Part shown: one piece after another, positions 1 to 9,618 of the stretch | Layout of the letters: the number at the start of each line of letters is the position of its first letter | How positions within the stretch are numbered: position 1 is the stretch's first letter | From: Desulfovibrio fairfieldensis | GTDB taxonomy: Bacteria; Desulfobacterota; Desulfovibrionia; Desulfovibrionales; Desulfovibrionaceae | Direction of reading: 5' to 3' | DNA: 64,000 bases | Assembly (NCBI RefSeq): GCF_001553605.1 | Contig: NZ_CP014229.1 | Location: 2,880,501-2,944,500, forward strand | Position numbers and translations under genes: made by a program | Notes under the pieces: model-generated | The model's input: only the letters and a program-made list of their open reading frames with translations | Database searches by the model: none | What the model was told of the DNA's origin: nothing

Positions 1-1
1 T

Positions 2-2047
2 GTATTTTCCATCAATTCGCTGGTGGGCATTGAGGACGGCATGACGTCCATCGAGGAAAGCTATCTGCCCCTGGACGAACTGGCCGCCACGGCGCAGGAC
101 AGGCTCAAGGACGTGCCCGCCAGCATGAACATGTACCTGCTTACCGGGCGGGAGTCATACTGGGACGTCACCGAGAAAAGCCTGATCGACGTGAATGGGC
201 AAATAGACAAACTGGTCAAGGCCATTGCGGACAATCCGGACATCGACACAGCGCTGGGACCGCAGTTGCAGGGCAAATTCAAGCAATTCGAGACAACCCT
301 GCGCAATGTCCACGCAACCAATGAAGCCTTCATCCAGGCCAGAGGCATCATGACCCCCGCCGGCCTCAGGGCCGGCACCGCTGTAAGCGACTACAAGCAG
401 GGAATGCTCAAAACCTTCCGGGAAGCCCAGGCCAGAGGCGACATCGCGGAAATGGGCCTGCGTCTGGATCGCCTTGAGGCGGCCGACGCCATAGCCGAGA
501 GCATCAACGATATCCGGATCAGAATGCTGCGCGGCATGGCCGAACAGAACCGCGAATATTCCAAAGACAATGTCACCAAACTTTTCCCCAAGGTGCTCGC
601 CGACATCGATAATCTGCTGGCCAAGGTCACTAATCCGAAGTGGCGCGAGGTGATCAGCGTCATGCGCAAGGACACGGAAACCTTCCGCGATGCGCAACGC
701 AATATGCTCGAACTCTGGGACAAAACCGACGCCCTGAACATTCAGCGCAATGAAACCAGAGAGGCGAGCCTGGCCATCATGGCCGACATCGCCTCCCGGA
801 CGGCCAAACTGCAGGCCGGCGTCGTCGGAAAAGTGTCACAGGCCTCCAACGACAGCGTAAAGGTGACCTTCGGCGTCTGCGCGGTACTCCTTGTGCTCGG
901 ACTTCTGATCGGCATCTTCCTGACGCGCTCCATCACAACGCCCATGGCCAAAACCCTCGGCTTCGCCCAGTCCGTGGCCCGGGGCGAGCTGGACCAGAGG
1001 CTGCGCCTGGAGCAACGGGATGAATTCGGACGCCTTTCCGAGGCGTTGGACAGTATGGTGGATTCCCTGAACGAAAAAATCGAGGAAGCCAACGCCAAGT
1101 CCGCCGAAGCTCAGGCCAAGGGCGATGAAGCCACGCTTGCCATGGAAAAAGCCGAAGCTGCGGGCAAGGAAGCCCAGGCCAAGACCGAGGCCATGCTGAC
1201 CGCCGCCGGCAGGCTGGAAGAAGTGGCCTCGGTGGTCTCCTCCGCCTCCACCCAGCTGTCGGCCCAGATCGAGCAGTCCGACCGTGGCGCCGGCGAATCC
1301 TCCCAGCGCCTGGGCGAAGCGGCCACGGCCATGAATGAGATGAACGCCACGGTCCAGGAAGTCGCCCAAAACGCTGGTTCCGCCTCGACCGCCTCGGCCG
1401 AAACCAGGGAAAAAGCCGCCGCCGGTTCCCATATTGTGGAACAGGCCGTGCAAAGTATTGGAGAAGTGCATCAGATGTCCCTGGCTCTCAAGGAGGACAT
1501 GGTGCAGCTCAATGAGCACGCCCAGGACATCACCCGGATCATGAACGTGATTTCGGACATTGCGGACCAGACAAATCTGCTGGCCCTCAATGCTGCCATT
1601 GAAGCGGCGCGGGCCGGCGAAGCCGGGCGCGGCTTCGCCGTGGTGGCTGATGAGGTGCGCAAGCTGGCCGAAAAGACCATGGCCTCCACCAATGACGTGG
1701 GCAATGCCATCAAGGCCATCCAGGAAAGCACGGCCAAGAGTATGACCGGTGTGGATCAGGCCGTGGAGCGCATCGGAGAAGCCACGGATCTGGCCAGCCG
1801 GTCCGGACAGGCCTTGCAGGAGATCGTGAGGAACGCGGAGGCCACTGCCGACCAGGTCAACGCCATTGCCACGGCCAGCGAGGAGCAGTCCGCCGCCAGC
1901 GAAGAAATCAATCAGACCATCGTGGAGGTCAACGACATGTCCCGCCAGACCGCCGAGGCCATGGCCGAAGCCGCCAAAGCCGTAACCGAACTGGCCGACC
2001 AGGCCCAGAACCTCACGGGACTCATCCATGAAATGAAGCAGGGCTAG
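2..2047 (+). CDS. Methyl-accepting chemotaxis protein, 5'-truncated by window edge
   Basis: Chemoreceptor that relays a ligand signal across the inner membrane to CheA/CheW. The frame is already open at position 2. The GTG at 23 is only the first start-like codon, so the true N-terminus, probably with TM1, lies outside the window. Counting from 23, residues 1-275 are a helical sensor segment, about 280-302 are TM2, then a HAMP region (SITTPMAK onward), a long alanine/glutamate-rich coiled coil, and the conserved hairpin tip ([20 protein letters not shown], about 518-537). A strong terminator follows 20 bp after the stop. The cytoplasmic half is nearly identical to that of the receptor at 15099-17240, while the sensor halves are unrelated. 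Receptor identity is secure; the ligand is unknown. Confidence 0.95.
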   Translation, partial: VFSINSLVGIEDGMTSIEESYLPLDELAATAQDRLKDVPASMNMYLLTGRESYWDVTEKSLIDVNGQIDKLVKAIADNPDIDTALGPQLQGKFKQFETTLRNVHATNEAFIQARGIMTPAGLRAGTAVSDYKQGMLKTFREAQARGDIAEMGLRLDRLEAADAIAESINDIRIRMLRGMAEQNREYSKDNVTKLFPKVLADIDNLLAKVTNPKWREVISVMRKDTETFRDAQRNMLELWDKTDALNIQRNETREASLAIMADIASRTAKLQAGVVGKVSQASNDSVKVTFGVCAVLLVLGLLIGIFLTRSITTPMAKTLGFAQSVARGELDQRLRLEQRDEFGRLSEALDSMVDSLNEKIEEANAKSAEAQAKGDEATLAMEKAEAAGKEAQAKTEAMLTAAGRLEEVASVVSSASTQLSAQIEQSDRGAGESSQRLGEAATAMNEMNATVQEVAQNAGSASTASAETREKAAAGSHIVEQAVQSIGEVHQMSLALKEDMVQLNEHAQDITRIMNVISDIADQTNLLALNAAIEAARAGEAGRGFAVVADEVRKLAEKTMASTNDVGNAIKAIQESTAKSMTGVDQAVERIGEATDLASRSGQALQEIVRNAEATADQVNAIATASEEQSAASEEINQTIVEVNDMSRQTAEAMAEAAKAVTELADQAQNLTGLIHEMKQG

Positions 2048-2069
2048 CGACCCTTCCCGCCTGTAAAAA

Positions 2070-2115
2070 AGACCGGCTTTCTCCCGCGCTCCAGCGAAGA
2101 AAGCCGGTCTTTTTG
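2070..2115 (+). terminator. Rho-independent terminator of the MCP gene
   Basis: A perfect 12-bp stem (GACCGGCTTTCT with AGAAAGCCGGTC) has a 15-nt loop and is followed by a T run. It starts 23 bp after the chemoreceptor stop codon. Confidence 0.9.
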
Positions 2116-2193
2116 CATCAGCTCGCCACTCCCAAGACAAAAAAAGCGCGGGGCCTTCCCCGATAACGGCATTCCCGCCCCGGCTTTTCGTCG

Positions 2194-2254
2194 TAAAAAG
2201 CCCCGCCGGGGGACAGCTTCAGCCCGGAAGGCCTGCTGTCCACCCCGGCGGGGC
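2194..2254 (-). terminator. Terminator of the RND efflux operon
   Basis: On the minus strand GCCCCGCCGGGG pairs with CCCCGGCGGGGC and is followed by TTTTTA. It lies just beyond the stop codon of the outer-membrane factor gene. The loop region contains a second small stem (GACAGC/GCTGTC). Convergent genes here each have their own terminator. Confidence 0.85.
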
Positions 2255-2280
2255 GTCAGGAACGGATCTGTGCCGTCCAG

Positions 2281-3828
2281 CTATCTGGACTGCGCCGCGG
2301 GCGTGGGCAGCGTTTTGCCCGCGCCGGTTTCTTCCTGCAGCAGGCGTTCGGTATTGACCACCGGGAAGCTCGGGCTCTTGCCGGGGTCCTCCCAGCCGCC
2401 GCCCAGGGCCATGCAGACGCTGACCACCGCGTCAAGACGGTCGCGCAGGGCCGAGGCCAGTTGCAGCTCGGCGGCAAAGAGCTGGCGCTCGGCGTCCAGC
2501 ACCGTCAGATAGTCGGTATAGCCGTTGTCATACTGCAAGCGGGCGATGTCCACCGAGCGGCGCAGGCTTTCCACCTGAATCTGCATGCTGCGCACAATGG
2601 CGTCCGCCTCGCGCTGCGAGGTGAGCGAGGTGCGGATGTCTTTGAAAGCCGTCTGCACTGTCTTGCGATACACCGCGATGGCGGCCTTTTTCTGGGCTTC
2701 CGCGTCCTTCAGATTATACCAGTTGCGGCCGAAGTCCAAGATGGGCAGCGTTCCAGTGGCCCCGTAGCTCCAGGCTCCGGCCGGACCGGTGAACAGATTG
2801 CCCACCGCCGCGCTGAGCGTGCCCAGCATGCCCGTCAGGGAGATGGACGGGAAGAACTGGGCGCGGGCCACGCCGATATTGGCATTGTAGGCCATGATCA
2901 TGTATTCGGCGGCGCGCACGTCCGGCCGCCGCTCCAGCAGTTCGGACGGCAGGCCCTCGGGCAGCACCGGCGGCGAAGGCAGCATGCCGATGGCCTGCCC
3001 GCGCGGCATGGCGCGGTTGATGATGTCGCGCGGCGAGCGGCCCAGCAGCACGGCCAGGGCGGCCTCGGCCTGATCCACGGAGACGGTGCTGGTGTGCACC
3101 TGGGCGCGGGCGGTTTCCACCTCGGCCCGGGCCCGCTGCCAGTCAAGCTCGGTGATGTCGCCCTGCTTGTAGCGGCTGGTGTAGATGCCGAAGGCATCCT
3201 CGCGGCTCTTCAGCGTGCGCCGCGCCGTGTCCAGCTGCATGTCCAGGGCCAGCAGGGCGAAATATCCCTGGGCCGTCTGCCCGGCCACGGAAAGGCGCAA
3301 GGCCTCGTGCCCCACCACGGTGTTCATCAACACGTCGGAAAGGGCCGTGTAATTGTTGCGGTACTTGCCCCAGAAATCCAGTTCCCAGGAAGCGTTGAGC
3401 GAACCCTGGTAATTGGTGTTGGAGCGGTCGGCCAGAGTGCTGTAGTTGGCGATCTTGGTGGACGAACTCTGCGAAGTGGCCGCCGCGTCGCCGCTGACCG
3501 AGGGCAGCAGCTGGGAGGTGGCAATGCCCACCTGGGCAGCCGCGGAGTCAATCTTTGCCAGGGATTCGGCCAGATCCTGGTTGTTTTTCAGGGCTTCCTC
3601 GACCATGGCCGTGAGCACGGGGTCGTTGAAGCGGGTCCACCAGTCGGTGTTCAACGGCGTGGAACCCAGATCCACCTTGCGCCATTGCTCGGGGATGTCC
3701 TGCCCGGGCCGCTCATAACGCGGCGCCAGCGAGCAGGCGGAAAGCAGCAGGGCCAGCGTCATCGCCAGCGCCAGCGCGCGGGCCGCGGCAAAGGCCGGAA
3801 CCCGGCGGGCTTTATAGGGGGCGCTCAT
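2281..3828 (-). CDS. RND efflux outer-membrane factor lipoprotein (OprM/NodT family)
   Basis: TolC-like channel that forms the outer-membrane exit duct of a tripartite drug or solvent pump. The 515-residue protein begins with a hydrophobic signal ending in a lipobox (LLLSAC, Cys about 32) followed by SLAPRYERPG, typical of lipidated OprM-type factors. Two OEP repeats follow (about 70-280 and 290-490). The ATG overlaps the stop of the pump gene by 4 bp, which suggests translational coupling. It is the last gene of an adaptor-pump-channel operon and has a good terminator downstream. The substrate cannot be read from the sequence. Confidence 0.95.
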   Translation of the reverse strand: MSAPYKARRVPAFAAARALALAMTLALLLSACSLAPRYERPGQDIPEQWRKVDLGSTPLNTDWWTRFNDPVLTAMVEEALKNNQDLAESLAKIDSAAAQVGIATSQLLPSVSGDAAATSQSSSTKIANYSTLADRSNTNYQGSLNASWELDFWGKYRNNYTALSDVLMNTVVGHEALRLSVAGQTAQGYFALLALDMQLDTARRTLKSREDAFGIYTSRYKQGDITELDWQRARAEVETARAQVHTSTVSVDQAEAALAVLLGRSPRDIINRAMPRGQAIGMLPSPPVLPEGLPSELLERRPDVRAAEYMIMAYNANIGVARAQFFPSISLTGMLGTLSAAVGNLFTGPAGAWSYGATGTLPILDFGRNWYNLKDAEAQKKAAIAVYRKTVQTAFKDIRTSLTSQREADAIVRSMQIQVESLRRSVDIARLQYDNGYTDYLTVLDAERQLFAAELQLASALRDRLDAVVSVCMALGGGWEDPGKSPSFPVVNTERLLQEETGAGKTLPTPAAQSR

Positions 3829-6800
3829 ATATCCTCCGGATCGTCATCAAAACGGCTCTTGCCTTCATTGGGGTCTTTCTTGCCCTGCAATTTCAGCGAA
3901 AGCTGCATGATGGCCTTAAAGAAGTACGGCACAAAGAGCGTGGCGATGCAGGTGGCCGCCAGCATGCCGCCGATGACCGCCGTGCCGATGGCGTGGCGGC
4001 TGTTGGCGCCCGCGCCGGAACTGATGGCCAGCGGCACGCAGCCCAGGATGAAGGCCAGGGAAGTCATCACGATGGGCCTGAAACGCAGGCGCGCGGCCTG
4101 CATGGCGGCCACGTCCAGACTACGGCCGTCGCGCCAGGATTCCACGGCGAATTCCACAATCAAGATGGCGTTTTTGGCCGCCAGGCCCACCAGAGTGACC
4201 AGAGCCACCTGGAAGTACACGTCGTTGGACAGGTCCCGCATCCAGGTGGCGACCAGCGCGCCGAACACGCCGAAGGGCACGGCGGTGAGCACGGCCAGGG
4301 GCAGGGACCAGGATTCATACTGGGCCGCCAGAATCAGGAAGACCATGACCAGAGCCAGCACGAAGATGATGGTGGTGTCGGCGCTGGCCAGCTTTTCCTG
4401 CAGGGCCGAGCCCACCCAGCCCAGGCTGAAGTCGTTGGGCAGCACCGCGTTGGCGGCCCGCTCCATGGCTTCCAGAGCCTGGCCCGAGGAATAGCCGTCG
4501 GCCGGGTTGCCCATGATGTGCGCGGCCGGAAACACGTTATAGCGTTCCATGACCTGGGGGGCCGTGCGGCGCTCCAGAGTCATGACGGCGGTGAGCGGAA
4601 TCATCTCGCCCTTGTCATTGCGCACAAAGACGTCGTTGAGCGACTCCGGCAGCATGCGGTAGGCCGCCTCGGACTGCATGCGCACCTGGAAGGTGCGGCC
4701 CATGTAGTTGAAGTCGTTCACATAGGTCGTGCCGAACGTGGCGCCCATGGCCGTGAACACGTCGCTGACGCTCACGCCCATGTCCTTGCAGCGCTCGCGG
4801 TCCAGATTGGCGTAGAGCTGGGGCGCGCCGGTGGAAAAGAGGTTCTGCACGCTGCCGATGGCCGGATACTTGGGCGTGCCGTCGGCCTTTTTGGCCGTGG
4901 CCTCGGCCACCACCGCGTTGGCCTCCTTTTCCAGGTCGTAGATGGTGCCGTCGCCGCGCATCTGAATATAGCCTTCAAAACCGCCGGTGGTGCTCATGCC
5001 GCTGATGGGCGGCGGCGAAAAGCCCAGCACCACGGCTTCCGGCTGCATCATGGTCACGGCCATGACCTTCTTGGTCAGGTCGTCGGCGGACATCCCCGGC
5101 CCCTTGCGCTGATCCCAGGGTTTGAGGGTGGCGAAGAAGGTGCCGTAGTTGCTCTTGACCGCCATGGAGGTGATGTCCAGACCATTGATGGTGGCGATGC
5201 CGTCCACCGAAGGGTCCTTGAGCACGAAGTCGCTCAGGGTGTCGGTGACCGCCGTGGTCCGGTGCTGGGACGCGCCGTCGGCCAGGATGGCCATGCCCAG
5301 GATGTAGCCCTGGTCTTCGTTGGGCACCAGGCCGCCGGGCACCACCTTGAGCAGCCAGACGATGGCGACCACCATCGCGCCGAACAGGATCATGGCGCGC
5401 AGGCCCGAGTCCTTGATGAAGCGCACGGCGCGCAGGTAACGGTGCGTCACCCGCCCGAAGGCGTAGTTGAACCAGGTAAAGGCGCGCGGCGGCTTGTAGT
5501 CATGGGCGTGGGGCTTGAGCAGCAGGGCGCAGAGCGACGGCGTGAGCGTCAGCGCCACAATGCCCGAGAGCACCACGGATACCGAAATGGTGATGGCGAA
5601 CTGCTTGTACATCTGGCCCGCCAGACCGCCCATGAAGGACACCGGAATGAACACCGCGCAGAGCACCAGCACAATGGCGATAACCGGGGCCGTGACCTCG
5701 TTCATGGCCTTGGCCGTGGCCTCCTTGGGCGGCAGATGCTCGGAACTCATGATGCGTTCCACGTTTTCCAGCACCACGATGGCGTCGTCCACCACGATGC
5801 CGATGGCCAGCACCATGCCGAAGAGCGTCAGGGTATTGATGGAGTAGCCCAGGGCGTACATGCCCGCGAAGGTGCCGATGATGGACACCGGCACGGCAAT
5901 GCAGGGGATCAGGGTGGCCCGCCAGTTCTGAAGAAAGACATAGACCACGATGAACACCAGAATCATGGCCTCCACCAGGGTGCTGATCACTTCTTTGATG
6001 GATTCCATAACAAAGTCGTTGGTGTCCACCACGACTTTGTAGGCCATGCCGTCGGGCAGGGTTTTGGCTATCTCTTCCAGACGGGCCAGGACCAGATCGC
6101 CGGTGGCGATGGCGTTGGCGCCCGGCAGCAGATAGACCGCGCCCATGCGCGCCGCCATGCCGTTGTAGCGGGATCCCACGCTGTAATCCTGGCCGCCCAG
6201 CTCGACGCGGGCCACATCCTTGAGGCGCAGCATGGCGCTGTCCTCGCCGGTGCGGACGATGATCTCGCCGAACTGCTCGGGCGTGACCAGGCGCCCCTCC
6301 GTGTCGATCTGCCAGGTGAGCTGGGTGGAGGACGGCGAGGGCATGTCGCCCAGTCGGCCGGGAGCGTACTGCGAGTTCTGGTCCTGAATGGCCTGGGCCA
6401 CCTCGCCGACCGTCAAGCCGTATTTGGCCAGCTTGTCCGGCTGGAGCCAGATACGCATGGAATAGCTCATGGAACCGAACACGGAGCAGTCGCCTACGCC
6501 GGGCACGCGCTTGAGCTCGTCCACCACGTTGATCTGCATCCAGTTGTGGATATAGACCTCGTCGTAGCGGCCGTCGGGCGAGTAATAGGCGAAGGCCTGC
6601 AACATGGCCGGGGAGCGCTTGACCACGGTCACGCCCTGGCGGCGCACCTCTTCGGGCAGAAGGGTCTGGGCCAGGTTGACCTTGTTGTTGACGTTGACCA
6701 GGGCCATGTCCGGGTTGGTGCCCAGGGAGAAGTAGACGTTGATGCTGCCCGAGCCGGAGCCGGAAGCGGCGGTGGAAGTCATGTAAAGCATGTTTTCCAC

Positions 6801-7028
6801 GCCGTTGATGTTCACTTCCAGAGGCGCCAGCACCGTGGCCGCGATGGTCTCGGCCGAGGCGCCGGGGTAGGACACGCTCACGTTGACCGTGGGCGGCACC
6901 AGGTCCGGATACTGGGCGATGGGCAGGGCCTTCATGGCCAGTGCGCCCACCAGGGTGATCAGGATGGATATGACGGCCGATAGGACCGGCCGGCGCAAAA
7001 AGAGATTCGGCTTAGCAGAAGCGGCCAT
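3825..7028 (-). CDS. RND efflux pump, inner-membrane permease (AcrB/MexB, HAE1 family)
   Basis: Proton-driven hydrophobe/amphiphile exporter that takes substrate from the periplasm or inner leaflet and passes it to the outer-membrane channel. Length (1067 aa) is normal. The N-terminus (NLFLRRPVLSAVISILITLV) is the typical first TM helix. The proton-relay pair is present in GIVVDDAIVVLENV (about residues 405-418), and the second half repeats the 6-TM plus porter architecture, ending with a hydrophilic tail rich in lysine and aspartate. It lies 6 bp after the adaptor gene and overlaps the outer-membrane gene by 4 bp. No TetR- or MarR-type regulator is adjacent. Confidence 0.96.
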   Translation of the reverse strand: MAASAKPNLFLRRPVLSAVISILITLVGALAMKALPIAQYPDLVPPTVNVSVSYPGASAETIAATVLAPLEVNINGVENMLYMTSTAASGSGSGSINVYFSLGTNPDMALVNVNNKVNLAQTLLPEEVRRQGVTVVKRSPAMLQAFAYYSPDGRYDEVYIHNWMQINVVDELKRVPGVGDCSVFGSMSYSMRIWLQPDKLAKYGLTVGEVAQAIQDQNSQYAPGRLGDMPSPSSTQLTWQIDTEGRLVTPEQFGEIIVRTGEDSAMLRLKDVARVELGGQDYSVGSRYNGMAARMGAVYLLPGANAIATGDLVLARLEEIAKTLPDGMAYKVVVDTNDFVMESIKEVISTLVEAMILVFIVVYVFLQNWRATLIPCIAVPVSIIGTFAGMYALGYSINTLTLFGMVLAIGIVVDDAIVVLENVERIMSSEHLPPKEATAKAMNEVTAPVIAIVLVLCAVFIPVSFMGGLAGQMYKQFAITISVSVVLSGIVALTLTPSLCALLLKPHAHDYKPPRAFTWFNYAFGRVTHRYLRAVRFIKDSGLRAMILFGAMVVAIVWLLKVVPGGLVPNEDQGYILGMAILADGASQHRTTAVTDTLSDFVLKDPSVDGIATINGLDITSMAVKSNYGTFFATLKPWDQRKGPGMSADDLTKKVMAVTMMQPEAVVLGFSPPPISGMSTTGGFEGYIQMRGDGTIYDLEKEANAVVAEATAKKADGTPKYPAIGSVQNLFSTGAPQLYANLDRERCKDMGVSVSDVFTAMGATFGTTYVNDFNYMGRTFQVRMQSEAAYRMLPESLNDVFVRNDKGEMIPLTAVMTLERRTAPQVMERYNVFPAAHIMGNPADGYSSGQALEAMERAANAVLPNDFSLGWVGSALQEKLASADTTIIFVLALVMVFLILAAQYESWSLPLAVLTAVPFGVFGALVATWMRDLSNDVYFQVALVTLVGLAAKNAILIVEFAVESWRDGRSLDVAAMQAARLRFRPIVMTSLAFILGCVPLAISSGAGANSRHAIGTAVIGGMLAATCIATLFVPYFFKAIMQLSLKLQGKKDPNEGKSRFDDDPEDI

Positions 7029-7034
7029 ATGTAC

Positions 7035-8153
7035 CTACTTTTGAGCGGCGGGAGTCTGAGCCTGCTGTTGTTGGGCGGCGGTTTCCTGCACGCGCACCTG
7101 GGTTCCGGGCCGGGCCTTGACCAGGCCCTCGCTGATGATCCTCTCGCCGCCCTTGAGGCCGGAATCCACCAGATAGCGGTCGCCCACGGCCACGCTGAGG
7201 GTGACGGGAACGGGGAGTACCTTGTTGTCCTTGTCCAGAGCCATGACCAGCGCCCCTTTCTGGGTCAGCAGGACGCACTTCTGGGGAATAAGCACGGCGT
7301 TGGTGAGCACGTCGCCTTCCATGAACAGGCGCACATACTGGCCGGGCATGATGTGGCCGTCGGCATTGGCGAAGACCGCGCGGGCCTTGATGACGCCCGT
7401 GCTGGGCTGTACCTGGCTGTCGATGAAGGTAACTTCGCCCTCACCCTTGTACATGCTGCCGTCCAGCAGGCGCAGTTGCGCCTTGTAATGCCCGTTGTCC
7501 GGGAAGCGCAGCCGCCCGGCGGCGGCCAGCTGCTGGCGGCGCATGCGCTCGGGGGCGGCGATGGAAAAGTCGATGTACATGGGGTCGGTCTGGTTCACGT
7601 AGGTAAGCAGGGAATTATTGCCCACCAGGTTGCCGGGGGTGAAGTTTTCCTTGCTGCTGTAGCCGGAAACCGGCGCCGTCACCTGGCAGTAATCCAGATT
7701 GATCCTGGCCTGGCGCAATTCGGCCTTGGCGCTTTCATAGGCGGCGCGGGCGTTGTCGCGCTCCTTCTGGGAAACGGCGTTCTTTTCGTAAAGCGGCCGG
7801 ATGCGCTTCCATTCGCGTTCGGCGTTGTTGAACTGCGCCTGGGCCTGCTGGACCTTGGCTTCGTACTGGTCGCGCTCCAGCTGGAACAGGAGCTGCCCCT
7901 GCTTCACAAAATCGCCTTCCTCATACAGGCGCTTTTCAATAATGGCCTCCACGCGCGCGCGCACTTCCACGGCGCGCGAGCCCGAGGCCTGGGCCTGATA
8001 CTCGGCGGTCCAGGGCACGTCGGCCACCGTCACGTCAAAGACGGCCACCGGGGGCAACGCGCTTTGCTGGGTTTTTTTGCCGTCGCCGCAGGCGACGAGG
8101 GCCAGGCAGAGGCCCACTGCAAGGGAAAAGAAAATCAGCGATCTCATGGTCAT
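7035..8153 (-). CDS. RND efflux periplasmic adaptor (AcrA/MexA family lipoprotein)
   Basis: Membrane-fusion protein linking the pump and the outer-membrane channel. The 372-residue protein has a short signal with lipobox LALVAC (Cys about 22), then a lipoyl half-motif, an alpha-helical hairpin (about 100-170, KVQQAQAQFNNAEREWKRI), a second lipoyl half (LDYCQVTAPVSGYSS), a beta-barrel and a C-terminal membrane-proximal domain. The tail is glutamine/alanine-rich. The start is the ATG at 8153, preceded by GGAG at 6 nt; a second ATG lies two codons in. First gene of the efflux operon, so its promoter should lie in 8154-8916. Confidence 0.95.
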   Translation of the reverse strand: MTMRSLIFFSLAVGLCLALVACGDGKKTQQSALPPVAVFDVTVADVPWTAEYQAQASGSRAVEVRARVEAIIEKRLYEEGDFVKQGQLLFQLERDQYEAKVQQAQAQFNNAEREWKRIRPLYEKNAVSQKERDNARAAYESAKAELRQARINLDYCQVTAPVSGYSSKENFTPGNLVGNNSLLTYVNQTDPMYIDFSIAAPERMRRQQLAAAGRLRFPDNGHYKAQLRLLDGSMYKGEGEVTFIDSQVQPSTGVIKARAVFANADGHIMPGQYVRLFMEGDVLTNAVLIPQKCVLLTQKGALVMALDKDNKVLPVPVTLSVAVGDRYLVDSGLKGGERIISEGLVKARPGTQVRVQETAAQQQQAQTPAAQK

Positions 8154-8204
8154 GCACTACTCCGTTGCGCGCGGCGCTGTGCGCGCGCCGAAAAAACCTT
8201 TTTG

Positions 8205-8223
8205 ACGCGGAGCCGCTCCGCGT
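8205..8223. promoter_or_regulatory. Candidate operator palindrome upstream of the efflux operon
   Basis: ACGCGGAGC and GCTCCGCGT form a perfect 9-bp inverted repeat with a 1-nt spacer. It lies 52-70 bp upstream of the adaptor start codon, a position suited to a repressor site. The role is inferred only from symmetry and location. Confidence 0.35.
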
Positions 8224-8689
8224 TGAATACGTGGGCCCGCTCCGGGCAGGTCTTTTGAAAGTCAGCGCCGTGAAGCGCTCTTGCCGCCCGGCGGGCGTGT
8301 TGCGGCGGTCGGCGCCTCCGGGCGTGAGAAATCCGGGGCGCTCCCTGGGCAAATTACCTTTGAACCGCGCTGCGGTTTCAGGGGGTCATTCCGCCGGAAA
8401 TGCGACTTCCGGGGAACCCGCGCCGTTTCGCGGCGCGGACATCCGTTCCCGCAGTCTCCGGAACACGGCAACGTTTCAAAGCTACAATGCTCCAAACCAA
8501 CCCGCCGGCCCTGCGGCCGGCGCGGCTTCGCCGCAACACAAACGCATCGGCGAACAAACTGCGCCCGAACGGACATCCGGGCGCAGACCCTATAAAAAAG
8601 GGCTCAAACAGCCTTCTAAAAAGCATATTTCAAGGGAAAAAGCAAGAAACGGGCCAAGCAGAGGCGGAAAAGCTGCTTTGATGAATTTC

Positions 8690-8748
8690 CTGTTATTTCA
8701 GTGAGTTAACTACCCGCGTCCTCATTTTGTAAGTCTCTGAAATAACAG
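8690..8748 (+). repeat. 11-12-bp inverted repeat with 37-nt spacer
   Basis: CTGTTATTTCA (8690-8700) is repeated in reverse complement as TGAAATAACAG (8738-8748), followed by ATAAAATTTTTTT. It could be a weak terminator reading rightward, a two-site operator, or the remnant ends of a small element. The A/T-rich arms differ from the GC-rich hairpins around it. Confidence 0.5.
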
Positions 8749-8916
8749 ATAAAATTTTTTTCAAAAAAACGGCTCCCCCCCCGCCGAGACGCGGTCCGCA
8801 CAATAAGGATACACCGGCACGGGCGACCCGCCCGCAACGGTGCATCTTTCGCCGCATCACGGCAGCGGCTCCGGAGGCGGGACGCACGGCGACGGCTGAA
8901 GCCACGGCCGCGGGGT

Positions 8917-9543
8917 CTATTCCGGCTCCGCGGCGCCCTCTTCCAGGCGGGTGCGCAGATGCCGGGCCTGGCGGCTGGCGATACCCAGAAAGGCGGCCCA
9001 CCAGATGGCGTTTTTCAGCAGTTGGACGCGCTGAAAACGGTGGCGCTCGTCACCAGTGCGCAGGGCGGTGATGTCCAGATTTTTTTCGCTGCCGGTTTCG
9101 CTGAAAAAGGTAATCCTCAGGGCCGCGCGCTGGATGGTTTTGAGCTCCTCGGGCGAGAAGCGGCTCAGGACCCTGCCGGAAAGTTCCGTGGCCCGGAGCG
9201 AGGTGGTAGCCTGCTCCGAGTCGTAGTCAAACTCGTGCGGGCGGCTGTTGATCAGCAGGTCTACCCGGGCGATATTGGCCAGATTGATCTTGCTGCGGTT
9301 GATCACCTTGCTCTGGCGCAACATGCGGTAATAAAAGGCCCCGAATTCCTCGGAAGCCCCGATGATCACCGTGGTTTGCGAATCCGGGTAAAAGACGCCG
9401 ATGCTGGCCGTCATGCGCGACGCGTCGGCAATGCCGCTTTTTTCCTCGGCGATCAGGCGCTGCAGACGTGCCGTCTTGCGCTTGGTTTCCAGATAGAGGA
9501 AAAGCAGAAAGGCGATCAGCAGCGCCCCTAAGGTAAATTCCAT
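8917..9543 (-). CDS. Hypothetical single-pass membrane protein
   Basis: A 208-residue protein I cannot assign to a family. It opens with one hydrophobic helix (TLGALLIAFLLFLYLETKRK, residues 4-23) and a basic stop-transfer, so the bulk (24-208) is probably cytoplasmic. The soluble part is mixed alpha/beta with segments such as IGVFYPDSQTTVIIGASEE and FDYDSEQATTSLRATEL. Near residues 180-195 there is a short hydrophobic stretch (AIWWAAFLGIASR) that could be a second membrane contact. The gene stands alone between the gene-free stretch and the xdhC-like gene, on the same strand as the latter, 75 bp apart. Codon use is like its neighbours, so it is probably a real gene. Confidence 0.75.
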   Translation of the reverse strand: MEFTLGALLIAFLLFLYLETKRKTARLQRLIAEEKSGIADASRMTASIGVFYPDSQTTVIIGASEEFGAFYYRMLRQSKVINRSKINLANIARVDLLINSRPHEFDYDSEQATTSLRATELSGRVLSRFSPEELKTIQRAALRITFFSETGSEKNLDITALRTGDERHRFQRVQLLKNAIWWAAFLGIASRQARHLRTRLEEGAAEPE

Positions 9544-9618
9544 GTGGCCGGTCTCCCCATTTCGACCTAGCCTTGTCTGAAAGCAAATGTCAAGGGCGGG
9601 AGGGTGCGTTGCGTGCGC

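Larger units (their letters stand above)
8154..8916. other. Gene-free, hairpin-rich intergenic region
   Basis: No convincing coding frame in 763 bp. It must hold the promoter of the leftward efflux operon. Small inverted repeats are dense: 8205-8223, a GCCGGC/GCCGGC stem near 8505-8522, CTGCGCCCG/CGGGCGCAG at 8559-8586, and the long-loop repeat at 8690-8748. The right-hand third is A/T-rich with poly-A and poly-T runs. Nothing here matches a tRNA or a known riboswitch that I recognise. Confidence 0.6.

Noticed and set aside
3993-6983. Long open frame (996 codons) on the plus strand opposite the RND pump gene
   Set aside because: It is the antisense shadow of the pump gene: composition rich in His, Gly and Arg without any domain, while the minus strand encodes a full AcrB-type protein.
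8165-8704. Open frames of 100-180 codons in the intergenic region upstream of the efflux operon
   Set aside because: No ribosome-binding sites, Arg/Pro/Ala-rich composition of GC-rich non-coding DNA and overlapping frames on both strands.
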